From assembly GCF_007754425.1 (NCBI RefSeq), contig NZ_CP037452.1:6923164-6987163 (forward strand): a stretch of DNA of 64,000 nt, in the 5' to 3' direction. Below, one piece after another: positions 26,028-34,133 of this stretch (the first letter of the stretch is position 1; each line of letters begins with the position of its first letter). The notes beneath the pieces are model-generated. The model saw only the letters and a program-made list of their open reading frames with translations. It searched no databases and was not told the DNA's origin. The DNA comes from Gimesia fumaroli (GTDB lineage Bacteria; Planctomycetota; Planctomycetia; Planctomycetales; Planctomycetaceae). The position numbers were made by a program, and so were the translations under genes.

Positions 26028-26792
26028 ATGACACAGAAGAACAACTCTCAAAGCGAGATTACTTTCGCTGCCGACGGTTATTGGGCAGAAGCACGGCAAC
26101 CACTGGTCTGCCTGGTGTTTCTGGCGCCGTTATTGTTGATCTATGAGTTGGGCGTGCTTTCCATGGGGGGCAGTCAGCCGGAGTTGATTCGCAATGGTGC
26201 CGACTACTGGATGCGGAGCTGGTTATCGCAACTGGGGCTCACGCAAACATTTCTTCTGCCGGCGTTGATTGTCGGCACCCTGCTGATGTGGCATATCGTG
26301 TTGAAGCATCCCTGGAAATTTTCCGGCGAGACACTGCTGGGAATGTTTGCCGAGAGTCTGTTATTTGCGTTCTGTCTGATCATCTTAGGGCAGGTACAGG
26401 ATCTGGCATTTCAGCAATTACCGCAGCCGGTGACGATGTTCATCGAACGGGAGTCGGCTTCGCGCGTCGTCAGTTTTGTCGGGGCCGGCGTCTACGAAGA
26501 AGTCATGTTTCGCCTGTTACTGCTGCCTCTGTGCTATCTGCTGTTTCGGGGGATGATGCTTGAAGTCCGTCCCTCAGCTGTGCTGGCGATTATTACGACA
26601 AGCCTGATCTTCTCACTCGCACATTATGTCGGTGCATCCGGTGATCAGTTTTCGGTCTTCAGTTTCACCTTTCGGACGGTGGCAGGACTTTTCTTTGCCG
26701 GCCTGTTTTTCCTGCGAGGGTTCGGGATCACTGTCGGCGCGCATGCGACCTATGATGTCATCGTGGGAGTGATGCTGGTTTCGGGGCCTTAG
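26028..26792 (+). CDS. CPBP family intramembrane metalloprotease
   Basis: 254 aa with about six to seven transmembrane helices. The conserved EExxxR motif is AGVYEEVMFR (Glu147, Glu148, Arg152), followed by IFSLAHYVG (about 195-203) and a last motif near GAHATYDVIVG. These are the Abi/CAAX-like protease motifs. In bacteria such proteins are implicated in processing or immunity to peptides, but most have unknown substrates. The start ATG 26028 has no strong ribosome binding site. It is convergent with the Tyr-rich secreted protein, leaving only 21 bp. Confidence 0.88.
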   Translation: MTQKNNSQSEITFAADGYWAEARQPLVCLVFLAPLLLIYELGVLSMGGSQPELIRNGADYWMRSWLSQLGLTQTFLLPALIVGTLLMWHIVLKHPWKFSGETLLGMFAESLLFAFCLIILGQVQDLAFQQLPQPVTMFIERESASRVVSFVGAGVYEEVMFRLLLLPLCYLLFRGMMLEVRPSAVLAIITTSLIFSLAHYVGASGDQFSVFSFTFRTVAGLFFAGLFFLRGFGITVGAHATYDVIVGVMLVSGP

Positions 26793-26813
26793 CTGCGCGA
26801 TGCGGTTCTGGAA

Positions 26814-27524
26814 TTACCAGAAGCGATAATAGCTGCGACCGTAGTAGCCCATGTTATAGCCGGACTGAAACAACAGACTGCCATACAGGGTCGGTCGATA
26901 AGGCCAGACCCCGCAACCTAGACCGTAGTAGCTACCATAATAACCAGGGTAGTACGACCAGGGAGAACCGTAGTAGGCACCCCAGTTCGGAGAATACGTA
27001 CCCCAATAAGGAGTATAGCTTCCCCACAACGGTGCATAGCTGCCGCCGAATACGCTGTAACTGCCGGCATAAGGATAGTAAGCACTTTGAAATCCTGAAT
27101 AAGGCGAACAGTAGCAGGAAGAATAGGTGTTCCAGGCACCACAGAACCGGCGCGGGTAGAGTCTGTTGTATCCGTAATACGAATAGCCAACGGCTGGATA
27201 GTCGTAAAAACTGTAGTAGCTCGGGCGGTAATAGCGATAGCTGGCGGCGGCCGCGTAGGGGCGATACCGGTAATTATACCGCCGGGCACCATAGCCGTAG
27301 TACGTTGAACGGGGAACACTATAGTTTCGATAATAGCTGGATCGGGGAGAGTAGCGATAGCGGTACGCAGAGTGGTTGCGATAGCGGGCACTCACCGACG
27401 AAGAGTAGTACGGGCTGCGATAGCGCGATGCCGCTTCCGATGGGGAAGCAAGCATTCCCAGTGTGCACCAGCAGAGACACAACAGCATTAAAGATCTTAA
27501 AGACAACACTTGATCGCCTATCAT
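26814..27524 (-). CDS. Tyrosine-rich secreted protein
   Basis: 236 aa. The N-terminal hydrophobic signal (SLMLLCLCWCTLGMLASPSEA, cleavage near residue 32) is followed by about 200 residues dominated by Tyr, Ser, Arg, Gly and Pro in irregular repeats such as YYGSYYG, SYAPLWGSYTPYWG and RYRYSPRSSYYRNYS. No enzyme domain is seen. Such low-complexity Tyr-rich proteins are candidates for cross-linked or adhesive surface material; this is inference. A start at 27488 would also keep the signal peptide, and neither has a clear ribosome binding site. The skewed composition could produce false frames, but the signal peptide supports a real gene. Confidence 0.7.
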   Translation of the reverse strand: MIGDQVLSLRSLMLLCLCWCTLGMLASPSEAASRYRSPYYSSSVSARYRNHSAYRYRYSPRSSYYRNYSVPRSTYYGYGARRYNYRYRPYAAAASYRYYRPSYYSFYDYPAVGYSYYGYNRLYPRRFCGAWNTYSSCYCSPYSGFQSAYYPYAGSYSVFGGSYAPLWGSYTPYWGTYSPNWGAYYGSPWSYYPGYYGSYYGLGCGVWPYRPTLYGSLLFQSGYNMGYYGRSYYRFW

Positions 27525-27586
27525 GGTTTACGGTGAACCGTCTTCCCTGACGCTGATCAATGACATCCTTTTATTTTAATTCGTGT

Positions 27587-28129
27587 TTAAAACTCGAATA
27601 ACGATTGCGTTTTAACAACAGCCAGTTCATCGGGGAATGTGTGGAACGCGTGAATCAACAGGCTCGATTGATTGGCTTCGAAATCAACAATGCTCAGTGC
27701 ACCGGGAGTGAGCCGACTTTCCGAAACAAAGTGATATGCCAGATCGGAACGTTCAGCGTCCATCAAATATTCTTCATGCACATTTTTGAAAATCGTATAA
27801 TCAAGTTCTTCCAACTGGTAACTGACCTGATAATACAAGCCGGAATCCAACTGGACCGATTCTGATCGACAACCCCGTACCGGTTTTTCCAGCAAACGTT
27901 TCTGGCTCGGCAGTGGATTTTGAAACGAGGTCAGAATCTCAGACACCGATTTTTTCTGATGTTGAATACTGGCGATGTGGCCGGTTTCACAGATGCGAAT
28001 CGTGGCAGAAAAATCTTTCTGAACAACTTCCACGGCTGCGCAAGTTGTGTAAAGTTCGGGGTGGATAGAGCGACCTATCAAGCGAAAGATCAGATCATTT
28101 ACTTTCGGTCTGGCGGATCGGACACTCAT
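27587..28129 (-). CDS. Conserved protein, probably DUF2617 family
   Basis: 180 aa from ATG 28129; a TTG at 28144 is a weaker alternative. It begins MSVRSARPKVNDLIFRLIGRSIHPELY, a pattern I associate with DUF2617 proteins of planctomycetes and actinobacteria (from memory). It is a soluble mixed alpha/beta protein without signal or membrane segments. Function unknown. Its 5' end faces the blaI-like promoter region about 250 bp away, so the two are divergently transcribed. Confidence 0.65.
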   Translation of the reverse strand: MSVRSARPKVNDLIFRLIGRSIHPELYTTCAAVEVVQKDFSATIRICETGHIASIQHQKKSVSEILTSFQNPLPSQKRLLEKPVRGCRSESVQLDSGLYYQVSYQLEELDYTIFKNVHEEYLMDAERSDLAYHFVSESRLTPGALSIVDFEANQSSLLIHAFHTFPDELAVVKTQSLFEF

Positions 28130-28376
28130 TCTCAGGATTCCCAAAAAATGGAAATGGGTATTATATAACTACTTAACGATTTTCGAGTGCAAATGAAACT
28201 CGAGTGAATTTATCGGCAGGCCTCAAAATCATGACATGATTCTAAGCGATCGGAAGACCAATTCCAAACATGGTTTGCCAAGAATTTCAAAGTCCCTTCT
28301 ATTTTTAAGATCGGTGAATTAGAGATTGACTTTGGGGCTCCTTGATGGCTCTTTGCAGCGAATTTGAAATCCCAAC

Positions 28377-28404
28377 TTGACTCAATTACAAATGTAATTA
28401 TACT
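28377..28404 (+). promoter_or_regulatory. Sigma-70-type promoter of the blaI-blaR1-like pair
   Basis: TTGACT (28377-28382), a 16-bp spacer and TATACT (28399-28404) make a good promoter ending 27 bp before the blaI start. The first operator lies inside the spacer, so repressor binding would block RNA polymerase directly. Confidence 0.75.
28385..28398. promoter_or_regulatory. BlaI/MecI-type operator 1
   Basis: ATTACAAATGTAAT is a near-perfect dyad of the TACA/TGTA type bound by BlaI/MecI/CopY repressors. It sits between the -35 and -10 of the blaI promoter, consistent with autorepression. Confidence 0.7.
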
Positions 28405-28410
28405 CCGGCA

Positions 28411-28424
28411 ATTACACTTGTACT
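28411..28424. promoter_or_regulatory. BlaI/MecI-type operator 2 (weaker)
   Basis: ATTACACTTGTACT repeats the ATTACA half and the TGTA half of operator 1. It is 26 bp centre to centre from it and just upstream of the ribosome binding site. Two tandem operators are typical for bla/mec regulatory regions. Confidence 0.6.
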
Positions 28425-28431
28425 TGAAGGG

Positions 28432-28830
28432 ATGCAGATGACCGAACGACCCGCGCTATCCAAAGGGGAAATGGAAGTCGCCCGTGCCTTGTGGGGCTTG
28501 AAGCACGCCACCGTGCGTGAAGTCTTCGAGTCTTTTCCGAAATCGCGAGGCATCGATTTTACTACTGTGCAGACCTACCTCCGCCGCCTGGAGAAAAAGG
28601 GATATGTGAATGTCAAACTTGACGGCCGCACCCGCATCTATTCGCCGCGGGTCAAACCGCGCACGGTCATTCGCGAAACGGTCGATGATCTCGTCGATCG
28701 ACTCTTCGCCGGCGAGACGTTTCCATTAATGCAGCACCTGATTGAAGACCGCAATGTCAGTCGGCAGGATCTTGATGCGCTCAAAACGTTGCTTGATCAA
28801 TTGACGGAGGAACGTGATGCATCTGAATGA
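28432..28830 (+). CDS. blaI: BlaI/MecI/CopY family transcriptional repressor
   Basis: 132 aa, normal length. The N-terminal winged helix (about residues 8-75: LSKGEMEVARALWGL, REVFESFPKSRGIDFTTVQTYLRRLEKKGYV) binds DNA; the C-terminal helices dimerise. Repressors of this family are inactivated by proteolysis triggered by a BlaR1 sensor, which is encoded directly downstream with a 14-bp overlap. Two operators in its own promoter indicate autoregulation. In planctomycetes such pairs are common and are not necessarily linked to beta-lactam resistance; no beta-lactamase gene is nearby. A second ATG lies at 28438. Confidence 0.92.
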   Translation: MQMTERPALSKGEMEVARALWGLKHATVREVFESFPKSRGIDFTTVQTYLRRLEKKGYVNVKLDGRTRIYSPRVKPRTVIRETVDDLVDRLFAGETFPLMQHLIEDRNVSRQDLDALKTLLDQLTEERDASE

Positions 28831-31800
28831 GACAACGCTCGTACAGCTGGTCTGGCAGCAAGTCTGGCAATGTTCGTTGCTGGTGCTGGCCGTCTATCTG
28901 CTCTGTAAACTGTTCCGGTTCCGCCGAGCGCATTTGACGTTTCTGTTGTGGTTCCTGGTGCTGATCAAATTTATGACGCCTCCGCTTTGGAGCAGCTCCA
29001 GCGGCCTGTTTTGCTGGGTGCAGGAGTCACTGCAGCAATCCGCGCCCGCCGATCCGGCAGGAACGGAGCAGTGGGGACTCACGCTGACCGAATCGATCCG
29101 ACAATCGCTGGGAGATGATTTGAGTCAGTTGCCCGCACTCGACTCACACGCCAGGCGCACCAAGATCACAGTACATAATGGCGCTGCGCAGGCAACTGGA
29201 AATCGCGCCCCGAAAACCGCCACCGTTCTTCCCGCAATTGAAAATCAAAAACCTGAATTGCACACATCTGCCTGGACTCTCTTCAATCTTTTGTTGTGCC
29301 TCTGGTTGGGCATCGCGGCGCTGATTTTGACTGTAATGGGTGTTCGCTATGGGCGCTGCTGGATCATGTTACGGCGGACGGGAACGCAGACGCACCCAGA
29401 ACTGGAATCGCTGCTTGCGCGACTGTGCGACGAACTCCATTTAAAACGCCGTGTCCGGCTGGTGGTGACGAACAGTCGCCTCGGACCGGCGGTGATTGGT
29501 CTGTTTCGTCCGCTGATTGTCTTACCCACTGTGATCACCAACGCCCGAACGGTAGCAGAACTCGAACTGATTCTGGCCCACGAACTAATTCACATTCGCC
29601 GCGGCGACCTGTGGTTCGGGCTGTTTCAATTGTTAACCTCGGTGGTCTGGTGGTTTCATCCGCTGGTCTGGTTTACAGGCCGTCGGTTGAAGCTGGAAAT
29701 TGAACAGTGTTGCGATGAAGAAGTGCTGGCCGGATTGAACTGTGATCCGCGAGTCTATGCGGGTTGTCTGCTGGAAGTATTGGAGCTCAAGCAGACCCTC
29801 AATGCGGTGCCTGTTGTGCCGGGCGTGCGTCCGGTGGAAATTACCTCAAAACGTCTGGAGCGAATTATGAAACTGGGACAAGGATGTCAAAAACGAACAC
29901 CCTGGTGGTGCTGGATACTGTTTGTGATGCTCGCAGCAGTCGTGCTGCCGGGCGCTGCGTTTGTGGTGACGGCCGCCAATCCTGAAGTGGAAACGTCATT
30001 GCATCAAAGCGAGCAGACGCGATCTGCGATTCAGCGGACGAGTACCAAGCATGCCATCGAAACGGAGCAGCAGACTGCCGATTTTGTCCCCTTCTATGAC
30101 AAGTTCGAAATGCTGAAGTCCAATAAGGTCTTCAGGCAATTATATTCCTCGGATATTCCATATTTTTCCTCCGAAATTGACATTCAGGACTGGATTTCCC
30201 GCACGGCCAGAATTCGCGCTTATCCCATTAAAGAGTTGTTAGAAAAAGCCAGAAACACAGTGGGGACCATTCAGGCCGAGCAATTTCTGGAGAAAAAAAT
30301 CAATACAAGGGCGCGGGAACTGGGAGAGCTAGCAGAAGTTAACGGAAAACCAAAATTGCGTGACTCCACTCCGATCTATTTCGGAGAATCGCAAATCCCA
30401 TTGAAAGACGAGAGAAAGCCTTACTGGATCAGAAGAATCGGTGGAGTTCATATCAGAAATGATCAACTGTTTGTATGGGGACAAGATCCGGCATATCACG
30501 AACAGGTTGAACAGGTCCTCGCAGAACTGGCGGCGGAAGAAATTACGCCATTGGAGCTGAAAATGAAGTTCATTGCGGTTCCACGCAGCCTGTTGGAACA
30601 GATCAGTTCAAAGCGAAAGAATGTGAAAGTCTTTCAAGTGAAGCAGATTCCAGTCGTGGCGGAAGACGAGAAATCAGGTGAGCTTGTTTCCGTAGGAGCA
30701 GAAGCAATCAGTCGCCCCTCTTTGATTTGCGAAGTTTTCGATGAAAAACGCTTCAAGGAAGTTCAGCAACTGATTGCGATAATGGCGAACACCGAGACCT
30801 TGTCAGCTCCACGCGTCCGGTTCATGGATGGACAGTCCGTTCAATTTGAAACGAAACAACGCTCTGTTTATGAGACAAAATTTGCGGGTGCAGGTCAGCA
30901 TGATTCAGTGGCAAACTATACTGTCGGTCTTGCCACCGACGTCACCTATTTTGAGAGCAAGGGAATCAACCAACGGGGAATGCTGAACTATCGAATCACG
31001 TTATCGGAAAATGAAGGCCTGACGAAACAGAAGGTGCTAAATCAGAAAACCGGTCAGGAACAAGAGATCGAAGTTCCGCTAATCCGTGAAAGCCTTTTCA
31101 AAGATGTCAACCTGATGAAACCGGGACAGGTCCTGTTAGTAGGTGGCTTGGACTTACATCAGGAAACAGAAGTACCGAAAGTGTTGCTCGTCATGTTTCA
31201 GCTGGAGAAGGTTAACCCTGTTGAAGCAGGTCAAGTGCTGCATGGTGTCGGTGTCGACAGCGATGCCGGCGTGATGGGATGGACTCAACTTGATGAATCA
31301 AACTTTAAGAATGAGGAGCCGCTGCTTCTTCAGATCTATCCCGTTGCCGATCTGGTGGTTCCCGTTCCGCGTAAGTTTTTCATTCCGGGAAAGAAGCCTG
31401 GTCCTGCCCCGCCGGTGCCACAACCTCGATTTGAACCTTTAATTGAATTGATCAAACAGAATGTCACACCAGAAGCCTGGGACGAATCCCGGAAAGACTA
31501 TAGTTCGATCAGGCCTTATCCCGAAATGTTGGCACTGGTCGTGCGGCATACACGGGCAGGGCATGAGCAACTGGCTGAGTTATTGATGAAACTTAGAGCC
31601 GTTCAAGATGTGATGCTTCAGCTCAACTTGAACGTTGTTTCCGCTGATGATCTGCAGGCATGGCTCAAAGAGTGGGATCTGTCTCAATCCCCCGATGCCC
31701 GACATTTATTAAAGCAGTTGCAGACGCAGAATCTCGATGAGGGAATCGTGATTGATGCGAAGCAGGTCGAATTAATAAAGCAGATGTCGGAACAGGGAAA

Positions 31801-32218
31801 AGGGGTGAATCGTCTGCAACTGTCTAGACTTACTTTGTTCAACGGGCAGTCCGCTGAATTGAGTCTGTTTGGCGAGCCCCCGCCTCACGAAAAAACGGAA
31901 TATCAGGTCCAGGTACGCCCAGAGCTGTTGAAAGATGAGAACATACAACTGTCCTTCGCGATCAATGCCAAAGATGCTCTGGATGCGTTGTCTCATCTAA
32001 AAATTATCAAAATTCCCCAGGGAAAGTCTATGCTGGTTGACGTCACCGAGCATATCACGAAAGAAGAATCCTCATTCATGTTTTCACAATGGGCTCGTCA
32101 GACGCGGCTGGATAATCCCCAAAAAACGAAGCGCTGTTTTCTGCTGGTTACGCCGTCCGTGTTGAAGGTTTCCGAAGCCGCTGAACAACGGATGACCTTC
32201 CCACAGCCGATTCCCTGA
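28817..32218 (+). CDS. BlaR1-like M56 metalloprotease sensor with secretin-like C-terminal modules
   Basis: 1133 aa. ATG 28817 lies 6 bases after GGAGG and overlaps the blaI end. The N-terminal 320 residues are a BlaR1/MecR1 M56 domain: four hydrophobic helices and the zinc-binding HELIH (His255-His259) in LILAHELIHIRRGDLWF, which would cleave after signal reception. After the last helix (ILFVMLAAVVLPGAAFVV) the exterior is not the penicillin-binding domain of BlaR1 but about 740 residues of another kind. Two parts look like secretin-type repeats: MKFIAVPRSLLEQI...ETLSAPRVRFMDGQSVQFE...LMKPGQVLLVGGLD (about 30.56-31.2 kb) and LQLNLNVVSADDLQAWL...QLSRLTLFNGQSAELSLFG (about 31.6-32.0 kb). Ligand unknown. 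The M56 part is certain; the secretin likeness is by eye. Confidence 0.88.
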   Translation: MHLNETTLVQLVWQQVWQCSLLVLAVYLLCKLFRFRRAHLTFLLWFLVLIKFMTPPLWSSSSGLFCWVQESLQQSAPADPAGTEQWGLTLTESIRQSLGDDLSQLPALDSHARRTKITVHNGAAQATGNRAPKTATVLPAIENQKPELHTSAWTLFNLLLCLWLGIAALILTVMGVRYGRCWIMLRRTGTQTHPELESLLARLCDELHLKRRVRLVVTNSRLGPAVIGLFRPLIVLPTVITNARTVAELELILAHELIHIRRGDLWFGLFQLLTSVVWWFHPLVWFTGRRLKLEIEQCCDEEVLAGLNCDPRVYAGCLLEVLELKQTLNAVPVVPGVRPVEITSKRLERIMKLGQGCQKRTPWWCWILFVMLAAVVLPGAAFVVTAANPEVETSLHQSEQTRSAIQRTSTKHAIETEQQTADFVPFYDKFEMLKSNKVFRQLYSSDIPYFSSEIDIQDWISRTARIRAYPIKELLEKARNTVGTIQAEQFLEKKINTRARELGELAEVNGKPKLRDSTPIYFGESQIPLKDERKPYWIRRIGGVHIRNDQLFVWGQDPAYHEQVEQVLAELAAEEITPLELKMKFIAVPRSLLEQISSKRKNVKVFQVKQIPVVAEDEKSGELVSVGAEAISRPSLICEVFDEKRFKEVQQLIAIMANTETLSAPRVRFMDGQSVQFETKQRSVYETKFAGAGQHDSVANYTVGLATDVTYFESKGINQRGMLNYRITLSENEGLTKQKVLNQKTGQEQEIEVPLIRESLFKDVNLMKPGQVLLVGGLDLHQETEVPKVLLVMFQLEKVNPVEAGQVLHGVGVDSDAGVMGWTQLDESNFKNEEPLLLQIYPVADLVVPVPRKFFIPGKKPGPAPPVPQPRFEPLIELIKQNVTPEAWDESRKDYSSIRPYPEMLALVVRHTRAGHEQLAELLMKLRAVQDVMLQLNLNVVSADDLQAWLKEWDLSQSPDARHLLKQLQTQNLDEGIVIDAKQVELIKQMSEQGKGVNRLQLSRLTLFNGQSAELSLFGEPPPHEKTEYQVQVRPELLKDENIQLSFAINAKDALDALSHLKIIKIPQGKSMLVDVTEHITKEESSFMFSQWARQTRLDNPQKTKRCFLLVTPSVLKVSEAAEQRMTFPQPIP

Positions 32219-32232
32219 CAGAATGTCTGCTG

Positions 32233-33165
32233 TTAATCTTGTTTGTCGCGCATGTTGAACAGTAGATGCTGGCCGTCGGGAGTGAAGCTGACGTCGCCGT
32301 TGATGTAGCCATCGATTTTGATGTCAATCGGTTCGGGGGCTTTGTCTTCTGCGGGATTGAATTGGTGCAATTGACGCGGCTTGGAAGCCGGGCAGAAGAC
32401 AATCATCTCTCCCTGGGGATGCCAGGTAAAGTCCGCATAGGGGGCGGCTTTGTCGTTGAAGTGAACCTTATAGCCTTCCTTCATCCCGTTCACATTGATG
32501 GTCGCGACATCGTAGGTTCGATTATCCTTCCGGCGACCTTTGAAGCAGACCCAGTTGCTATCGGGCGACCAGGTCATATTCCAGTACAGGCTGGAGTAGG
32601 GGCATTCGCCTTCCGGGAACAGGTCGGTTTTTGTATCTTCAATTAAATCGTACACCCGAAGATTGGTTCCGCTACCAGTCCGAGCGCTATAGGCAATTTT
32701 TTTGCCATCCGGTGACCACTGGGCGCCCCAGCCACGTTCTTCAATCATTTGTCGGTTGGAACCGTCGGCGTTCATCATGGCTACACCATAAGGAGAAGAT
32801 TGAGAGAACGCGATCCGATTACCTCCCGGCGACCAGCTGGGCATGGCACCCGGTCCCAGAACTTTGAAGTCGGTTCCATCCGCATTGACGACCATGATTT
32901 GCGAATTGGAGAACGACTCGCCCTCCTGTGATTTCCAGCCATCAAAGGCGAGCTTCGTTCCATCTGCTGAGAACGTGGGCGACCCGGTATTGTAGTAGTC
33001 TTTCGCAAAATAAAAGACCTTGGGCTCTTTTCCATCCGGCGTTACGATGTGAAACCGGGTCCGTTTCAGTGCCGGTTTTTCATCGGCGACTGCCTGTGAG
33101 TTCGCGTGATTGAAAATTGCAAAACAGATCAGACAACACAGACTGGTATTCAAGGCCAACTTCAT
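32233..33165 (-). CDS. Secreted TolB-like beta-propeller protein (PD40 repeats)
   Basis: 310 aa with a signal peptide (MKLALNTSLCCLICFAIFNHANSQAVA). At least five WD40-like PD40 units follow, each with an SPDG or similar turn: PTFSADGTKLAFDG, PSWSPGGNRIAFSQ, AQWSPDGKKIAYSA, MTWSPDSNWVCFKG, FTWHPQGEMIVFC and VSFTPDGQHLLFN. This is a TolB-type propeller, likely periplasmic and used for protein or ligand contacts. There is no peptidase or Pal-binding partner nearby. It is convergent with the blaR1-like gene (14 bp apart). Confidence 0.85.
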   Translation of the reverse strand: MKLALNTSLCCLICFAIFNHANSQAVADEKPALKRTRFHIVTPDGKEPKVFYFAKDYYNTGSPTFSADGTKLAFDGWKSQEGESFSNSQIMVVNADGTDFKVLGPGAMPSWSPGGNRIAFSQSSPYGVAMMNADGSNRQMIEERGWGAQWSPDGKKIAYSARTGSGTNLRVYDLIEDTKTDLFPEGECPYSSLYWNMTWSPDSNWVCFKGRRKDNRTYDVATINVNGMKEGYKVHFNDKAAPYADFTWHPQGEMIVFCPASKPRQLHQFNPAEDKAPEPIDIKIDGYINGDVSFTPDGQHLLFNMRDKQD

Positions 33166-33498
33166 CGTGTTTCCTCTTATTCAGGATGTAAATAAATTCA
33201 GGCAGGTTGTGTTTAGTTGTTATAGCATCTTCGTGAGTGTGTTCAAAGAAAAAATAAGACAGGGATTCACACGATGGGAATGAGGGAAACCGAGATTGTT
33301 CGTGGCGAGAAACTCACGCGATCATTTTCTCGCAAAATCACAAGCTCAATTTGTGAACTAAGTCGAGATTTTAAATAGTTTTGGAGAAACAGGTCAGATC
33401 GGCTTGAGGTCTGTTTCTGATCAAAGTAGCCTGATATGAGTAAGGCCGTTTTGTGAATGATGTTTGCCTTGATTGTATTTTCCTTCAGGAGTCACTCG
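33166..33498. other. Intergenic region between divergent propeller and VOC genes
   Basis: 333 bp, AT-rich. An upstream in-frame extension of the VOC gene to 33457 exists but lacks a ribosome binding site. I see no RNA gene, repeat or clear promoter. Confidence 0.35.
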
Positions 33499-34071
33499 AT
33501 GAAGAATTCCAGTTTTGTCAATCGCGAGCTGATCTATACGACTTTGATTGTATTGGTCGTGAGTGGGTTAGCTGCATGGGCCGCCAACAGCAAAACTGTA
33601 CCCGAAGCAGAATTTGCGAAGTCAACCGTCGATTTTGGAATCGTGGTCAGCGATCTCGATAAGTCACTTAACTTTTACAAAAATGCATTGGGCTTAAAAG
33701 AACGTGAGCCGTTTGAAGTGACTCCGGAAATGGGAGGAGATTCGGGACTGTCTGATAACCTGGCCTTCAAGGTTTATCCGCTGGTACTGGAAAACGACAG
33801 CACCGCTACAAATGTGAAATTGATGCAGTTTAAAGATGCTCCGGGCAAGAAGGTCGATAATTCCTTTATCCACTCTTCACTGGGAGTCAGTTATCTGACG
33901 ATCTATGTCAAAGATACAACCGCCGCACTGGAACGGGCCAAGGCCTATGGTGTGAAACCGATTGCCAAAGGCCCGATTTCATTGCCGGAAGGGTTCCCGA
34001 AAGGCATTTATCTGACGCTGCTGCGTGATCCTGACGGGAACCTGATTGAACTGGTCGGTCCCAAGAAGTAG
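33499..34071 (+). CDS. Exported VOC/glyoxalase-fold protein
   Basis: 190 aa from ATG 33499, which has AGGAG six bases upstream. The N-terminus is a signal or anchor (LIYTTLIVLVVSGLAAWA, possible cleavage before ANSKT). The rest is one glyoxalase/dioxygenase module: VDFGIVVSDLDKSLNFYKNALGLKE at the start and LTLLRDPDGNLIELVGPKK at the end. Such domains bind a metal ion and small substrates; export from the cytoplasm is unusual for the family. The specific activity cannot be inferred. A terminator follows. Confidence 0.85.
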   Translation: MKNSSFVNRELIYTTLIVLVVSGLAAWAANSKTVPEAEFAKSTVDFGIVVSDLDKSLNFYKNALGLKEREPFEVTPEMGGDSGLSDNLAFKVYPLVLENDSTATNVKLMQFKDAPGKKVDNSFIHSSLGVSYLTIYVKDTTAALERAKAYGVKPIAKGPISLPEGFPKGIYLTLLRDPDGNLIELVGPKK

Positions 34072-34100
34072 ACCGATCCTGTTCAAATCAACTCTGAATC

Positions 34101-34133
34101 ATGATGGCACTATTCTGGTGCCATCATTTTTTC
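34101..34133 (+). terminator. Rho-independent terminator after the VOC gene
   Basis: ATGATGGCAC (34101-34110) pairs perfectly with GTGCCATCAT (34118-34127) and is followed by six T with the start of the next gene's stop region. It overlaps the 3' end of the minus-strand sigma-54 activator gene. Confidence 0.9.

Noticed and set aside
28432-32218. Classical beta-lactam resistance operon
   Set aside because: No beta-lactamase or PBP2a gene nearby and the sensor lacks a visible penicillin-binding motif in its exterior.
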